Origin: Primulina eburnea
Lineage: Eukaryota > Streptophyta > Magnoliopsida > Lamiales > Gesneriaceae
NCBI RefSeq assembly: GCF_022965805.1
Contig: NC_133116.1
Span: 2,542,001-2,606,000, forward strand
Reading direction: 5' to 3'
DNA length: 64,000 nt
The first letter of the stretch is position 1. Each line of letters opens with the position of its first letter. A model generated the notes under the pieces. The model saw nothing but the letters and a program-made list of their open reading frames with translations, made no database searches and was not told the origin of the DNA. A program made the position numbers and the translations under genes. Below, piece after piece: positions 54,444 through 64,000 of the stretch.

Positions 54444-55532
54444 ATGGCAAACTTGACAAAGCTCGAATTCATCGCTCTTGACATTACTGGAAAAAATTAT
54501 ATGCCATGGACTCTCGATGTAGAAATGCATCTTGAGTCATTAGGTCTAAATGAGACCATAAAAGAAAATGGCATATGCACATCACAAGAAAAGGCAAGAG
54601 CCATGATATTTTTGCGTCGACATCTCGACGATGGATTAAAATGTGAATATATGACTGAAAAAGATCTCATGGCTTTATGGAAGGGATTAAAAGAAAGATT
54701 CGAACATATAAGGGAAGTTATACTTCCGATCGCTAGGGATGAATGGAATACGTTAAGATTCCAAGACTTTAAAAAAGTCAGCGATTACAACTCGGCGATG
54801 TATAGAATAATCTCGCAGTTGAAATTTTGTGGGCACGAGATTACAGAATTGGAAAAGCTTGAGAAAACATTTTCCACTTTTCACGCATCGAATATAACTC
54901 TACAACAACAATATAGAGTGCGTGGATTTTTGAGATATTCTGAACTTATCGCCTGTCTCCTTGTGGCGGAAAAGAATAACGAGCTATTAATGAGAAATCA
55001 TCAGGCACGACCTACTGGTTCAACGGCATTTCCTGAAGCAAATGTCGTAAGCAAAAATGAATTTAAATATGGCAACCAAAATCAAAGTTATAGACAAGAT
55101 TTTGGTCGAGGACGAAATCGAGGTCGTGGTCGTGGTCGTGGACGTGGTCGGGGACGTGGAAATAGTCGTGGTCGTGGACGCGGCCGTGGTTTTGAAAAGA
55201 ATCGAGATAGTTACTTCAATAACTCATCTCAAACGAACGTCCCAAATCATCCACCGAAAAAGCATCAAGAGAACATGAGTGTAAATGAAAATCACTCAAA
55301 AAGATTTGAAAGTTCTTGTTTCAGATGTGGTACTCCAGGACATTGGTCCCGTATTTGTCGAGCCCCTGAGCACCTTTGCAAACTTTATAAAGAATCAATA
55401 AAGGGGAAAGAAAAAGAGACCAACTTCGCTGAAAACAGTGAACCTTTGAGTAATTCAACTCATTTTGATGCTGGAGATTTTCTGATTGATTTCTCAGACA
55501 ATGATCAATTTGCGGGTGGAATAAATATGTAA
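54444..55532 (+). CDS. Gag of copia copy B (intact)
   Basis: 362 residues from an ACCACCATGG start (MANLTKLEFIALDITGKNYM) to TAA. The N-terminal capsid region has the copia-type YMPWTLDVEMHL and LMALWKGLKERFEHI motifs. An RGG-like arginine/glycine tract at about residues 220-250 suggests strong RNA binding. A CX2CX4HX4C zinc knuckle (CFRCGTPGHWSRIC) is at about residues 292-305, followed by an acidic tail with an FDAGDF motif. Gag forms the virus-like particle that packages element RNA. Copia elements usually fuse Gag to Pol; here Gag ends in its own stop 134 bases before the pol ATG, in a different frame. Confidence 0.93.
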   Translation: MANLTKLEFIALDITGKNYMPWTLDVEMHLESLGLNETIKENGICTSQEKARAMIFLRRHLDDGLKCEYMTEKDLMALWKGLKERFEHIREVILPIARDEWNTLRFQDFKKVSDYNSAMYRIISQLKFCGHEITELEKLEKTFSTFHASNITLQQQYRVRGFLRYSELIACLLVAEKNNELLMRNHQARPTGSTAFPEANVVSKNEFKYGNQNQSYRQDFGRGRNRGRGRGRGRGRGRGNSRGRGRGRGFEKNRDSYFNNSSQTNVPNHPPKKHQENMSVNENHSKRFESSCFRCGTPGHWSRICRAPEHLCKLYKESIKGKEKETNFAENSEPLSNSTHFDAGDFLIDFSDNDQFAGGINM

Positions 55533-55666
55533 AACATTTTATTTTTCATGTAATTGTATGATAATATTTTATCGTGTGTTATATTTTGGCATATGTATTG
55601 TATTGTATTTTTATAAATGTATTGTCAGTAATTTTATTTTATTGCATATTTTTTTGAAGTTCAAAT

Positions 55667-58600
55667 ATGGAAAATACTATGAACAAAGATGAAGTTTGCA
55701 TACCTGATAGTGGTACAACGCACACTATCCTCCGAGATAAAAGATATTTCTTGGAACTAAAACCAACAAAAATAATGGTGAATACAATATCAGGTCCTGT
55801 AGACTTGATTAAAGGTTGTGGTAAAGCACAATTTTTGTTACCTAATGGTACAAAATTTTTGATCAATGATGCTTTATATTCACCACAATCGAAAAGAAAT
55901 TTGTTGAGTTTTAATGATATATTCTCATGGGTATGATACTCAAACAATGAATGAAGGGAATGAGAAATATATGTGTCTTACCACATATAAATCAGGAAAG
56001 AAATATGTAGTTGAAAAACTACCAATGCTACCTACTGGATTGCATTATACATATATAAGTCCAATTGAATCAAACATGGTAGTTGATAATTCTTCAATAC
56101 TGATCAATTGGCATGATCGATTAGGACATCCTGGTTCAACAATGATGCGAAGAATTATAGAAAATACACATGGTCATCCATTGAAAGACCAGAAGATCTT
56201 TCAGAATAATAAGTTTCAATGTAAAGCATGTTCTCTCGGAAAACTTATTATAAGACCATCACCAACCAAAATCCAAACTGAATCACCAATGTTTCTTGAA
56301 CGTATTCAGGGTGATATTTGTGGACCAATCCATCCACCATGTGGACCATTCAGATACTTTATGGTATTGATTGATGCATCCAGCAGATGGTCACATGTAT
56401 GTTTATTGTCAACTCGAAATGTTGCATTTGCAAGATTACTTGCTCAAATAATAAAATTGAGGAATCAATTTCCCGATTATACAATCAAGAAAATTAGACT
56501 TGATAATGCTGGTGAATTTACTTCCCAGACTTTCAATGATTATTGTATGTCTATGGGAATCATTGTTGAGCATCATGTTGCTCATGTACATACACAGAAT
56601 GGATTGGCTGAATCATTGATTAAACGTCTGCAAATGATTGCTAGACCAATGATTAAGAAAACAAAGCTCCCTATTTCTATATGGGGACATGCAATTTTAC
56701 ATGCTGCTGCATTAATTCGTATCAGACCAAGTGCATATCATAAATACTCCCCATTGCAGCTTGCATTTGGTAAAGAACCAGACATTTCTCATCTGAGAAT
56801 TTTTGGATGTATGGTGTATGTGCCTATTGCACCACCACAACGAAAGAAAATGGGACCTCAGAGAAAGGTTGGAATTTATATCGGTTATGATAGTCCATCA
56901 ATCATTCGATTTCTTGAACCTCAGACAGGCGACATGTTCACAGCACGTTTTGCTGATTGTCATTTTAATGAGGAAATCTTCTCAATGTTAGGGGGAGAAC
57001 AGAAACATACCGAAAAAGAAATTACGTGGTATGTATCATCATTGTTACATATGGATCCAAGAACAAAACAATGTGAAAATGATGTACAACAAATTGTACA
57101 CTTGCAAAGAATAGCAAATCAAATACCAGATGCATTTGCAGACACAAAAGGGGTAACTAAATCATATATACATGCTGCAAATGTCCCTGCTCGAATTGAA
57201 ATTCCAAAGAAACAAATTGAAAATACTCATGATGTAATTAAACGCCTGAAGCGTGGAAGGCCAGTCGGTTCCAAGGATAAAAATCCTCGAAAAAGAAAAT
57301 TCATAGAGAAACACGATGATCACAAAATAGAGAATGATGTTCCTGAAGAAACACATGATGATCACAAAATAGATAATGATGTTCCTGAAGAAACACATGA
57401 TGATGAAAATGTTCTGTCAGAACCACAAACTGACGAGAATCGTGAAATATCTATCAATTACATTAATACTGGAAAAATATGGAACCGAAAAGATATAGAA
57501 GAAATTGATGATATATTTTCTTATAATGTGGCAATCGACATCATAAATGATAATGAAGATCATGAACCAAAATCTTTTGGTGAATGTAAAAATCGACAGA
57601 ATTAGGTAAAATGGAAAGATGCTATCCAGGTTGAATTGGATTCGCTAAATAAACGTAATGTTTTTGGACCTATAGTCCTTACACCTGAAGGTGTAAAACC
57701 TGTTGGATACAAATGGGTTTTTATTCGAAAGCGAAATGAGAAAAATGAAATAGTAAGATATAAAGCTCGACTTGTTGCACAAGGTTTTTCTCAAAGGCCT
57801 GGAATTGATTATGAAGAAACGTATTCTCCCGTGATGGATGCAATTACGTTTCGGTATTTGATTAGCTTGGCGGTATCTGAAAATTTAGAAATGCGTCTTA
57901 TGGATGTTGTTACAGCTTACTTATATGGATCACTTGATAGTAATATATATATGAAAATCCCTGAAGGATTTAAGATGCCTGAAGCACAAAGTTCAAAACC
58001 CAGAGAATGTTATTATGTGAAATTACAAAGATCATTATATGGGTTAAAGCAATCAGGTCGAATGTGGTATAATCGACTAAGTGATCACTTAATGAAAAAG
58101 GGATATGTAAATAATTTAATATGCCCTTGTGTTTTCATTAAGAAAACAACATCCGGATGCGTAATTATTGCTGTATATGTTGATGATTTAAACATCATTG
58201 GAACGAATAAGGAAATTCAAGAAGTTGTGTCATACTTGAAGGAAGAATTTGAAATGAAGGATCTTGGAAAAACCAAGTATTGTCTGGGTTTACAAATTGA
58301 ACAAAAAGAATGTGGAATGTTTGTTCACCAGACAAATTATACAGAAAAGATCCTTAAACGTTTTAATATGGATAAAGCAAATCCTTTAAGTACTCCAATG
58401 GTTGTTAGATCATTAAACATAGAAAAGGATCCATTCCGTCCATGTGAAGATGATGAAGATATTCTTGGTCCAGAAGTACCATATCTAAGTGTCATCGGTG
58501 CCCTTATGTACCTTACAAATTGTACAAGGCCTGATATATCTTTTGCCGTAAATCTGTTGGCAAGATTTAGCACATATCCAACAAAGAGACACTGGAACGG

Positions 58601-59174
58601 AATTAAACATATATTCCGTTATCTACGAGGAACGACAGACTTGGGACTTTTGTATTCAAAAGATGCTAATTCAAGTATGATTGGTTATGCTGATGCTGGA
58701 TACTTATCTGATCCACACAAGGCACGTTCCCAAACTGGATATGTATTTACTCGTGGAGGCACTGCAATTTCTTGGCGTTCACAGAAACAAACGCTCGTAA
58801 CTACTTCATCAAATCATGCTGAGATTATTGCACTACATGAAGCAAGTCGTGAATGTGTGTGGTTAAAATCAATGACCCAACATATCCAAATCTCATGCGG
58901 ATTATCATTCGATGAGAAACCTGTGATACTATATGAAGATAATGCTGCATGTGTTGCTCAAATGAAAGAAGGATACATAAAAAGCGACAGAACTAAACAT
59001 ATTCCTCCTAAGTTCTTCGCATTCACCAAGGAGCTTGAGAAGAATAAATGTATTGATGTTCGTCACATTCAATCAAGTGAAAACTCATCAGATCTCTTCA
59101 CAAAGGCACTTCCTACGTCAATATTCAGAAAGCACATATATAATATTGGGATCCGCAATCTACGAAATTTGTGA
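55667..59174 (+). pseudogene. pol of copia copy B (two lesions)
   Basis: Protease DSGTTHTIL soon after the ATG at 55667. A 2-bp loss in a TA run (about 55917-55922) shifts the frame; the second part is open from 55914 to 57605. It holds the integrase HHCC finger (HDRLGHPG ... CKACSLGK) and a DDE core with all three acidic residues in place (DICGP, LDNAGEF, ESLIKR). A TGG to TAG change at 57603-57605 interrupts the region before RT. RT and RNase H are then open from 57606 to 59174, with YVDD at 58176-58187 and RNase H motifs GYADAGYLSD and SSNHAEIIAL. Only two changes separate it from a full-length pol. Confidence 0.95.
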
Positions 59175-59329
59175 AGAATTGTTCATGTCAACATCAGGGG
59201 GAGTTTACGTGACTGCACTCTTTTTCCCTTACTATGGTTTTTATCCCAATGTGTTTTTCCAAGTAAGGTTTTTAACGAGGCAGTACAAAACACGTAATGA
59301 AGACATCATCGTATCATGATCATCATCAC

Positions 59330-59338
59330 AAGGGGGAG
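59330..59338 (+). other. Polypurine tract, copy B
   Basis: AAGGGGGAG immediately before the TG of the 3' LTR. Confidence 0.9.
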
Positions 59339-59620
59339 TGTTGAAATATTATTTAAAATGTGAAAAATATTTGTGTTGAAAATGTGAATGTTGAATGTTG
59401 AAAAATAGGTGTTGAATATTGAAAATTAGTGTGTGATGATGTAGGTAATGATGTATTTTATTTTTGGATTATGTGTAAAGATTTCCTATAAATAGATCTC
59501 TCATTTGTGAAGAAAATCACAATTGAGTAGAGAGAAAAATATTATAAAGTGTGTAGTTTGGTAAATTTTGAGAGTTTGAGATTTTTACTTTTTACCATAA
59601 ATTTTTACTTTTTCACAACA
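59339..59620 (+). repeat. 3' LTR of copia copy B
   Basis: 282 bp, identical to the 5' LTR. Confidence 0.97.
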
Positions 59621-59697
59621 TTTATGATAATTTTGTCATTTTAAATGCACGTTATAACCCAACGTGTAACACAGATTATATATATAGTATGATCCTT

Positions 59698-59846
59698 ATT
59701 TTTGTGATCAGGGTTGTCTTTTAAGTACTGTAAAGCTTGCGGCAAATGCTGAATCTGCGGTGCATCCAAATCAGGACCACTTGCTATTCCCATATACTCA
59801 TTTCTATTATATCCGATCTTCCGTATGTTTCCCTCATTCGCGTCAC
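59698..59846 (-). other. Unassigned coding-like exon
   Basis: On the minus strand, after an acceptor-like ATCACAG|G, about 50 open codons read GDANEGNIRKIGYNRNEYMG, then IASGPDLDAPQIQHLPQALQ and YLKDNPDH. The composition looks like real protein rather than random AT-rich DNA, and it lies 75 bp from the copia B insertion. I do not recognise the family and find no convincing partner exon. A + strand frame at 59937-60149 (ENEEAEAKFAAQ near its end) is also coding-like but unassigned. Confidence 0.3.
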
Positions 59847-60339
59847 CTGTGATTTTTAGTATGCTAATTATTTTTAATCAATAGTTGAAAATATATGTCT
59901 AAACGATGATTAGTTAACATGAAATGAAATTATCAGGTGGAATTCCTTACAAAATCATATGTTTGGAATGGAATAAGGGGTTTTTACCAAAAAATTGAAC
60001 TTGAGGAATGTAATCCGGTAGATGATATCGGAGCGATCGATGTATTTTTTATGTTCATAGAGTGGGGAGATATTGGAGGAAAGGGGATGGTGTTTCCCCA
60101 AGAAAATGAGGAAGCAGAGGCCAAATTTGCTGCCCAAATCATTGTGTAAAAGAATAGAGACTGCAAATTGCTCGATGATATTATCAAGTCATGTGGAAAC
60201 ATACATGGTATAATGTAGAAAAAAGAGAGATTCAGATGATGAATGGGATTTGGCATGAAAGTGAAACTCAAAAAGTATATATAATCAATTCTATCCTCTT
60301 TTAGTTGTGATACACATTTTGAATGAGTTTAATGATGCA

Positions 60340-60490
60340 AAATAACTCTTGTAAGATTGTCTCACGAGTCAATTTTGTGAGACATATATTCTATTTAAGT
60401 CATCACTTATACCCTCAAAATATTGTTTTTTATTATAAATATGAACATAATTGACTGATTTCGCAGATAGAAAGATACTCTTGCGATAGT
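60340..60490 (+). repeat. Fold-back MITE, family M1 (degenerate copy)
   Basis: AACTCTTGTAAGATTGTCTC start, TTTGTGAGACATATATTCTA, TATTGTTTTTTATTATAAAT and a diverged right side. Confidence 0.5.
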
Positions 60491-61692
60491 TAGACAAGTG
60501 AATTTAGTCGAAACTAGTGAATTTGTAAATATTTTCCGATAGCATACTTAATATTAGATAAATGTATTCTAATTTCTAATTAGTGTGACAAAAGGTCCGA
60601 TTGATATTGATAGATGTATTAACAAAGAAATCGTGACAAAACATAGAGGAATAAGTCAAGAGGTTTTAATTTTTAAATATCAAATCGAACAATTGCCAAA
60701 AAAAAAAAATTAAAATGAAAGGTTATAAATATTTCTTGATTTGAAAAAAAAGGTTTGAGTGAAAATTTATTCAACTTAATCTATACTAGTTTTTGCGATA
60801 TGTTAAATATAATATATAGTTTTTATTACACAACTAAAATATCCATTACATAGTTGAAAATAAGATTATAAGGAATTATTAAATTAAAACATTTACATTA
60901 TGAATTACTTTTCAAGGATGGACTATCACTGAATTTCACCCGGAACCTAATGAATGCAAGAAAACACAATAGTCTTATTGAAAAAGAATGTATTCGTAGC
61001 ACCAAATGATCCGATGAAAACGACAGGAAACAAAAACGTTGCACACAATCAATTTGACAATGAAAATAAATTTAGAGAATGCCAAAATCGGATTCAAAAT
61101 TAATTGCAACTGAAAGAAATTTAAAAACACCAAAACATGGTAATTGGGGTGGGGGAGTCGGAATATAGAAGTTAGAGCAGGCCATTTTCTTTAATAAAAA
61201 TCACATTTTTTACCCTCCCAACTGTTGTAAATATTCTGAAGCATGTCTAAATTAACATATTTTAAAACTGAGTGCATGAAAAAAAGAATGAGCACCAGGA
61301 AGAAGTACTTAAGGAAAATGGATCGTTTTTATTGGTATTTCAGGAGATATACCTATAATTGATAGAAATTTCACATCTTGGACGAGATGCGGCTCAAACT
61401 AGCTTCAATAGTTCCATGGGGTTCGTCTGTTGGTAAATATACATCGTCTTCAAACTGCAACAACAATCACCAAATTTGTGAACCATCAGCTCTTTCCTCC
61501 AAGTTTGGATATGACCAAGGTGTTGAAAATATGGACAAGCAAAATTGATAAGAAAAAGTAAGAAAAAAAACTACTTGGATGTTTGATTCTTTGTCCGCTT
61601 GACAGTTCTTTTTATTTGAACAAAAAACTAGGTGATAGTGATTCCAACAAAAGCTTTGAACATATGGCAGCAATCTATACTACTCCTTTCAA
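60491..61692. other. Intergenic
   Basis: AT-rich; no gene or complete element recognised. Confidence 0.45.
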
Positions 61693-62248
61693 ATTTTTTT
61701 TTTTTTGATCTACTGGGTGGGGATACCAATTACAATGTATCTATTTTATTATCACTCTACGGCATATGGCCGGTCCTAGTCTGTCTTCTTCCATTATCTC
61801 CTTCAGTCTTGGCGGAGGGTCTTCGATAATGCTCCATCCTCGATCATGTTCAAGGGATGCCGATGCCAAAAAGTCTGCTGCTCTATTCTCCTCTCTATAG
61901 ATATGATGTACTTTGACTTCCCAATCTTTAGCAAGTAGGTTCTTGCATCTTGATACTAAGTTGAGCGATGACGAGTATGGTGTCCCTGCGCTTTGTATCC
62001 ATTTTACGACTATCTCAGAATCACATTGTAGCATAACCTTTTTATGTCCTAGCTCCCAAGCTATTTCAAGTCCTTTGTACACTGCTCATAGTTCTGCTTC
62101 CTCGGTTGTACAATTGCCAATGTTATGGATGAACCCTACGATCCAATCTCCAAATTCGTTTCTCAGGAGTCCTTCTCCACCTGCCCTTTGGTTTTGAGAT
62201 GTAACACTCCCATCCACATTCAGTGCGCACCAATCCTTTGGTGGCGGA
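61693..62248 (-). pseudogene. LINE 3' end: plant-type RNase H domain and poly-A tail
   Basis: On minus, the segment opens YPPPKDWCALNVDGSVTSQN, with the DGS motif that starts plant LINE RNase H domains, then GGEGLLRNEFGDW and GNCTTEEAEL. An in-frame TGA follows (about 62083-62085). It continues VYKGLEIAWELGHKKVMLQC, DSEIVVKWI and HHIYREENRAADFLA (catalytic-type acidic residues and the final His/Asp region), ending at 61741. After ~35 bases a 14-base A tract (61693-61706) marks the LINE 3' end. The 5' side is cut at 62248 by the hAT element. Similar to the annotated plant ribonuclease H proteins; 5' truncated here. Confidence 0.85.
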
Positions 62249-62425
62249 TAGAGCTGTCAATATGAGCTGGGCCCGCTGGGTTGGCCCAGCCCGACAATAA
62301 AATTTAATGGGTTGGGTTTTTATTTTGTTGGCTCATTTTAATTCGGGCCTAAACGGGCCCAGCCGCTCGGGCTGTGGGTTGAATTGGGCCTAACCCGATG
62401 GGCTCGGGTTAGCCCATGGCCCATG

Positions 62426-63483
62426 ATTAAATTTATCCTACATTATGGGAAAACTTCCTATTCTACCGAGAAACCTAATTTTCTCCAAAGCTTCTTCCTG
62501 TTCGGCTGTTCCAGAGGGCCCTCACTCCTCGCCGGCGGCCTACTGCACCAAAATTATTTACTAAAGACTCTTGATCCATCTAAAGGTATTCCATGAAATG
62601 ATGTTTTATTATTTAGTTTTGGGCTACGCAGGGTGAAAGGAATTGTGGTGGAATAAAGATTTTGTGAATCATCGAAACATTTCGAAGAGTTTTTAAAAGA
62701 TTGAGATGCCTTACGGAGGATATTTGTTGATCGATTTATTATTTGTTAATTATAATATCAACTAATTTTAGCTTATAAATGATGTACAAAAAACTGAAAT
62801 AACAGGAGACATTTAAGGTTTTAAGAAATAAAAATTGGGATGTGTTCTGTACTTCTGTTTCGGTATTTTCTCCCCGCTTTTACTATTGATATTTATAATT
62901 TTTGGATCATCATGTTTTAATAAGGATGCAGGTTTTAATAAAATTGGATTGATCTGTGATTAGAATAAATGTACATCATGTTAAGAAATGAACAAAGCCA
63001 TGGCACCGGTAATAAGCCTTAAGCTAACAAATGGAATTACTCACAATATTTAATAAAAAATTAACACTTATATTTCAGACAGGGAATACAAGTTTTTTGG
63101 GTTTTTATTATTAATATAAAAAATAAGTAATTTTAAAATTAATGTGGAAGGTAGAGTTTGGTAGCCTACTGGCAGCTTTTTATTTCTTTTTGCAATTCGT
63201 TTTTTTTTCTTTTTGGACTTAAATGCCACATTCCTTATTTAATAAAATTTATATTCCAAGTGATAAATCTTACTGTTGTTGGTCTGGTAAAGCATTTCCT
63301 GATGATGAATGGACCTAAAATAAATGTATTTGAGGTGTATCTTTGTTTGATTCAAATTTTGTTCTAAGCATGTTTCCTGTTCGGCTGTTCCTATAGAGTT
63401 GAAGTTTCAAATTTTAGAATATTTACAAAAACGAAATTGACTTAATAAAATTTCTCTTTTGGCAGTTACTTGCACTTCCCCAT
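62426..63483 (+). other. hAT 5' untranslated region with probable intron
   Basis: A donor ATCTAAAG|GTATTC at about 62586 and an acceptor TTTTGGCAG|TTACTT at about 63466 frame a likely ~880-bp 5' UTR intron. The word TTCCTGTTCGGCTGTTCC occurs at both 62491-62511 and 63371-63391. Confidence 0.45.
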
Positions 63484-64000
63484 ATGAACTCACTCACTGT
63501 TGAAATGGACGTTTCTTCTCAAACTCAAACTGCCGATGTGGATGTTGATGAACTGAAAAATCCTAAGAATGATGAGGGTTCAACTAAACCAAAAAGACGT
63601 AGAGAAACTTCTGATATTTGGATGTATTTTAAGAAAATCAAAGGGATTGATGGTTTAGGTAAAGCTGAATGTAATGGATGTAAAAAACAGTATCAATGTG
63701 GGACTAAACAACATGGAACTTCTACGTTGTGGCGTCATCAGAAAACTTGTAGCAAATTGAAGTTCCATGATGTAGGACAAATGATTCTTGATCAAGATGG
63801 GAAGATGAGGTCTAAGAAAATAGACCAAAAAATTGCACGTGAATTATTGGCTTGTGCAATCATTAGACATGATTTATCATTTTCGTTTGTTGAGTATGAT
63901 GGTATTAGAGCTTGGATGAAATACATAAATCCCGATGTTCCTTGTATTTTTAGAAACACTCTTGTTTGTGATATTAAAAGAATCTATTTGAGGGAAAAAG
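63484..64000 (+). CDS. hAT-family transposase with BED zinc finger (N-terminal part)
   Basis: Open from ATG 63484 to the window end (172 codons, no stop). It starts MNSLTVEMDVSSQTQTADVD, followed by a basic patch (TKPKRRRE). The BED finger comes next: SDIWMYFKKIK, then ECNGCKKQYQC and TSTLWRHQKTC, giving a C-x2-C ... H-x4-C arrangement. Next is DQKIARELLACAIIRHDLSF, which matches the start of the RICESLEEPER/DAYSLEEPER-type catalytic domain. It could be an active transposase or a domesticated relative; the DDE residues and C-terminal dimerisation domain lie outside the window. No lesion is visible so far. Confidence 0.88.
   Translation, partial: MNSLTVEMDVSSQTQTADVDVDELKNPKNDEGSTKPKRRRETSDIWMYFKKIKGIDGLGKAECNGCKKQYQCGTKQHGTSTLWRHQKTCSKLKFHDVGQMILDQDGKMRSKKIDQKIARELLACAIIRHDLSFSFVEYDGIRAWMKYINPDVPCIFRNTLVCDIKRIYLREK

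Larger units (their letters stand above)
53451..59620 (+). mobile_element. Ty1/copia retrotransposon, copy B (young)
   Basis: 6170-bp element flanked by TTTAT target duplications (53446-53450 and 59621-59625). The two LTRs (53451-53732 and 59339-59620) are 282 bp each and identical base for base in my reading, so insertion was very recent. It has the same layout as copy A: PBS, leader with a small ORF, gag, separate pol, PPT. Gag and the RT/RNase H part are open, but pol has a 2-bp deletion near 55917-55922 and a TAG at 57603-57605. Its U3 differs from that of copy A by extra TGTTGAA-type repeats. Confidence 0.98.
62249..64000 (+). mobile_element. hAT transposon, left part (continues beyond the window)
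   Basis: The left end TAGAGCTGTCAATATGAGCT is a typical hAT terminus. It is followed by a GC-rich subterminal region dense in GGGCC/GGCCC words (62260-62425), a probable noncoding first exon, and the transposase ORF from 63484. It lies inside the LINE RNase H sequence; the 8 bases before it, GTGGCGGA (62241-62248), are the expected target duplication. The right terminus is outside the window, so completeness is unknown. Confidence 0.78.

Overview
The window is plant nuclear DNA, most likely from a eudicot. The genes carry GT-AG introns in an AT-rich background. They include plant-specific families (VAMP727, SMAX1-like, OVATE) and are separated by MITEs, hAT elements, a LINE and Ty1/copia and Ty3/gypsy retrotransposons. 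I cannot name the species. The ~170-bp fold-back MITE that recurs through the window should be a good lineage marker.

Layout. 1-7.5 kb: 5' part of a phosphopantetheinyl transferase gene (-), head-to-head with a membrane-anchored dual-specificity phosphatase gene (+); a stranded last exon of a mitochondrial IscA-like gene (-); a hAT-type MITE with a perfect 8-bp target duplication; a small plant gene of unknown function (-). 8.6-20 kb: VAMP727 (-, with a Ty3/gypsy LTR in its long third intron), mitochondrial ribosomal protein mL43 (+) and AMMECR1 (-). 21.7-26.1 kb: two tandem two-repeat MYB/SANT genes (-), one with a frameshifted C-terminus. 28.06-34.21 kb: copia copy A, older and heavily mutated, sitting against the 5' end of a cytosolic seryl-tRNA synthetase gene (34.65-39.09 kb, +). 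42.5-51.1 kb: a second small hAT-type MITE, an OVATE-family repressor (+), eRF1 (-) and a SMAX1-LIKE 3/4/5-type gene (-). 53.45-59.62 kb: copia copy B of the same family, with identical 282-bp LTRs and a TTTAT target duplication. 61.7-64 kb: a LINE 3' end (RNase H plus poly-A, on -), interrupted by a hAT transposon whose BED-finger transposase ORF runs off the window end.

The host genes are ordinary housekeeping or developmental genes and do not form a pathway. The most unusual material is the copia family. Both copies keep a separate small hydrophobic ORF and a promoter-like block in the leader, an RGG-rich Gag, and Gag and Pol as separate ORFs about 130 nt apart. The younger copy has identical LTRs yet a broken pol, which suggests mobilisation in trans. 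Other points worth checking are the SerRS exon 5 acceptor problem, copy A in the SerRS promoter, and the IscA exon cut off by a MITE. All exon boundaries were read by eye from splice signals and protein family knowledge; no alignment was run.
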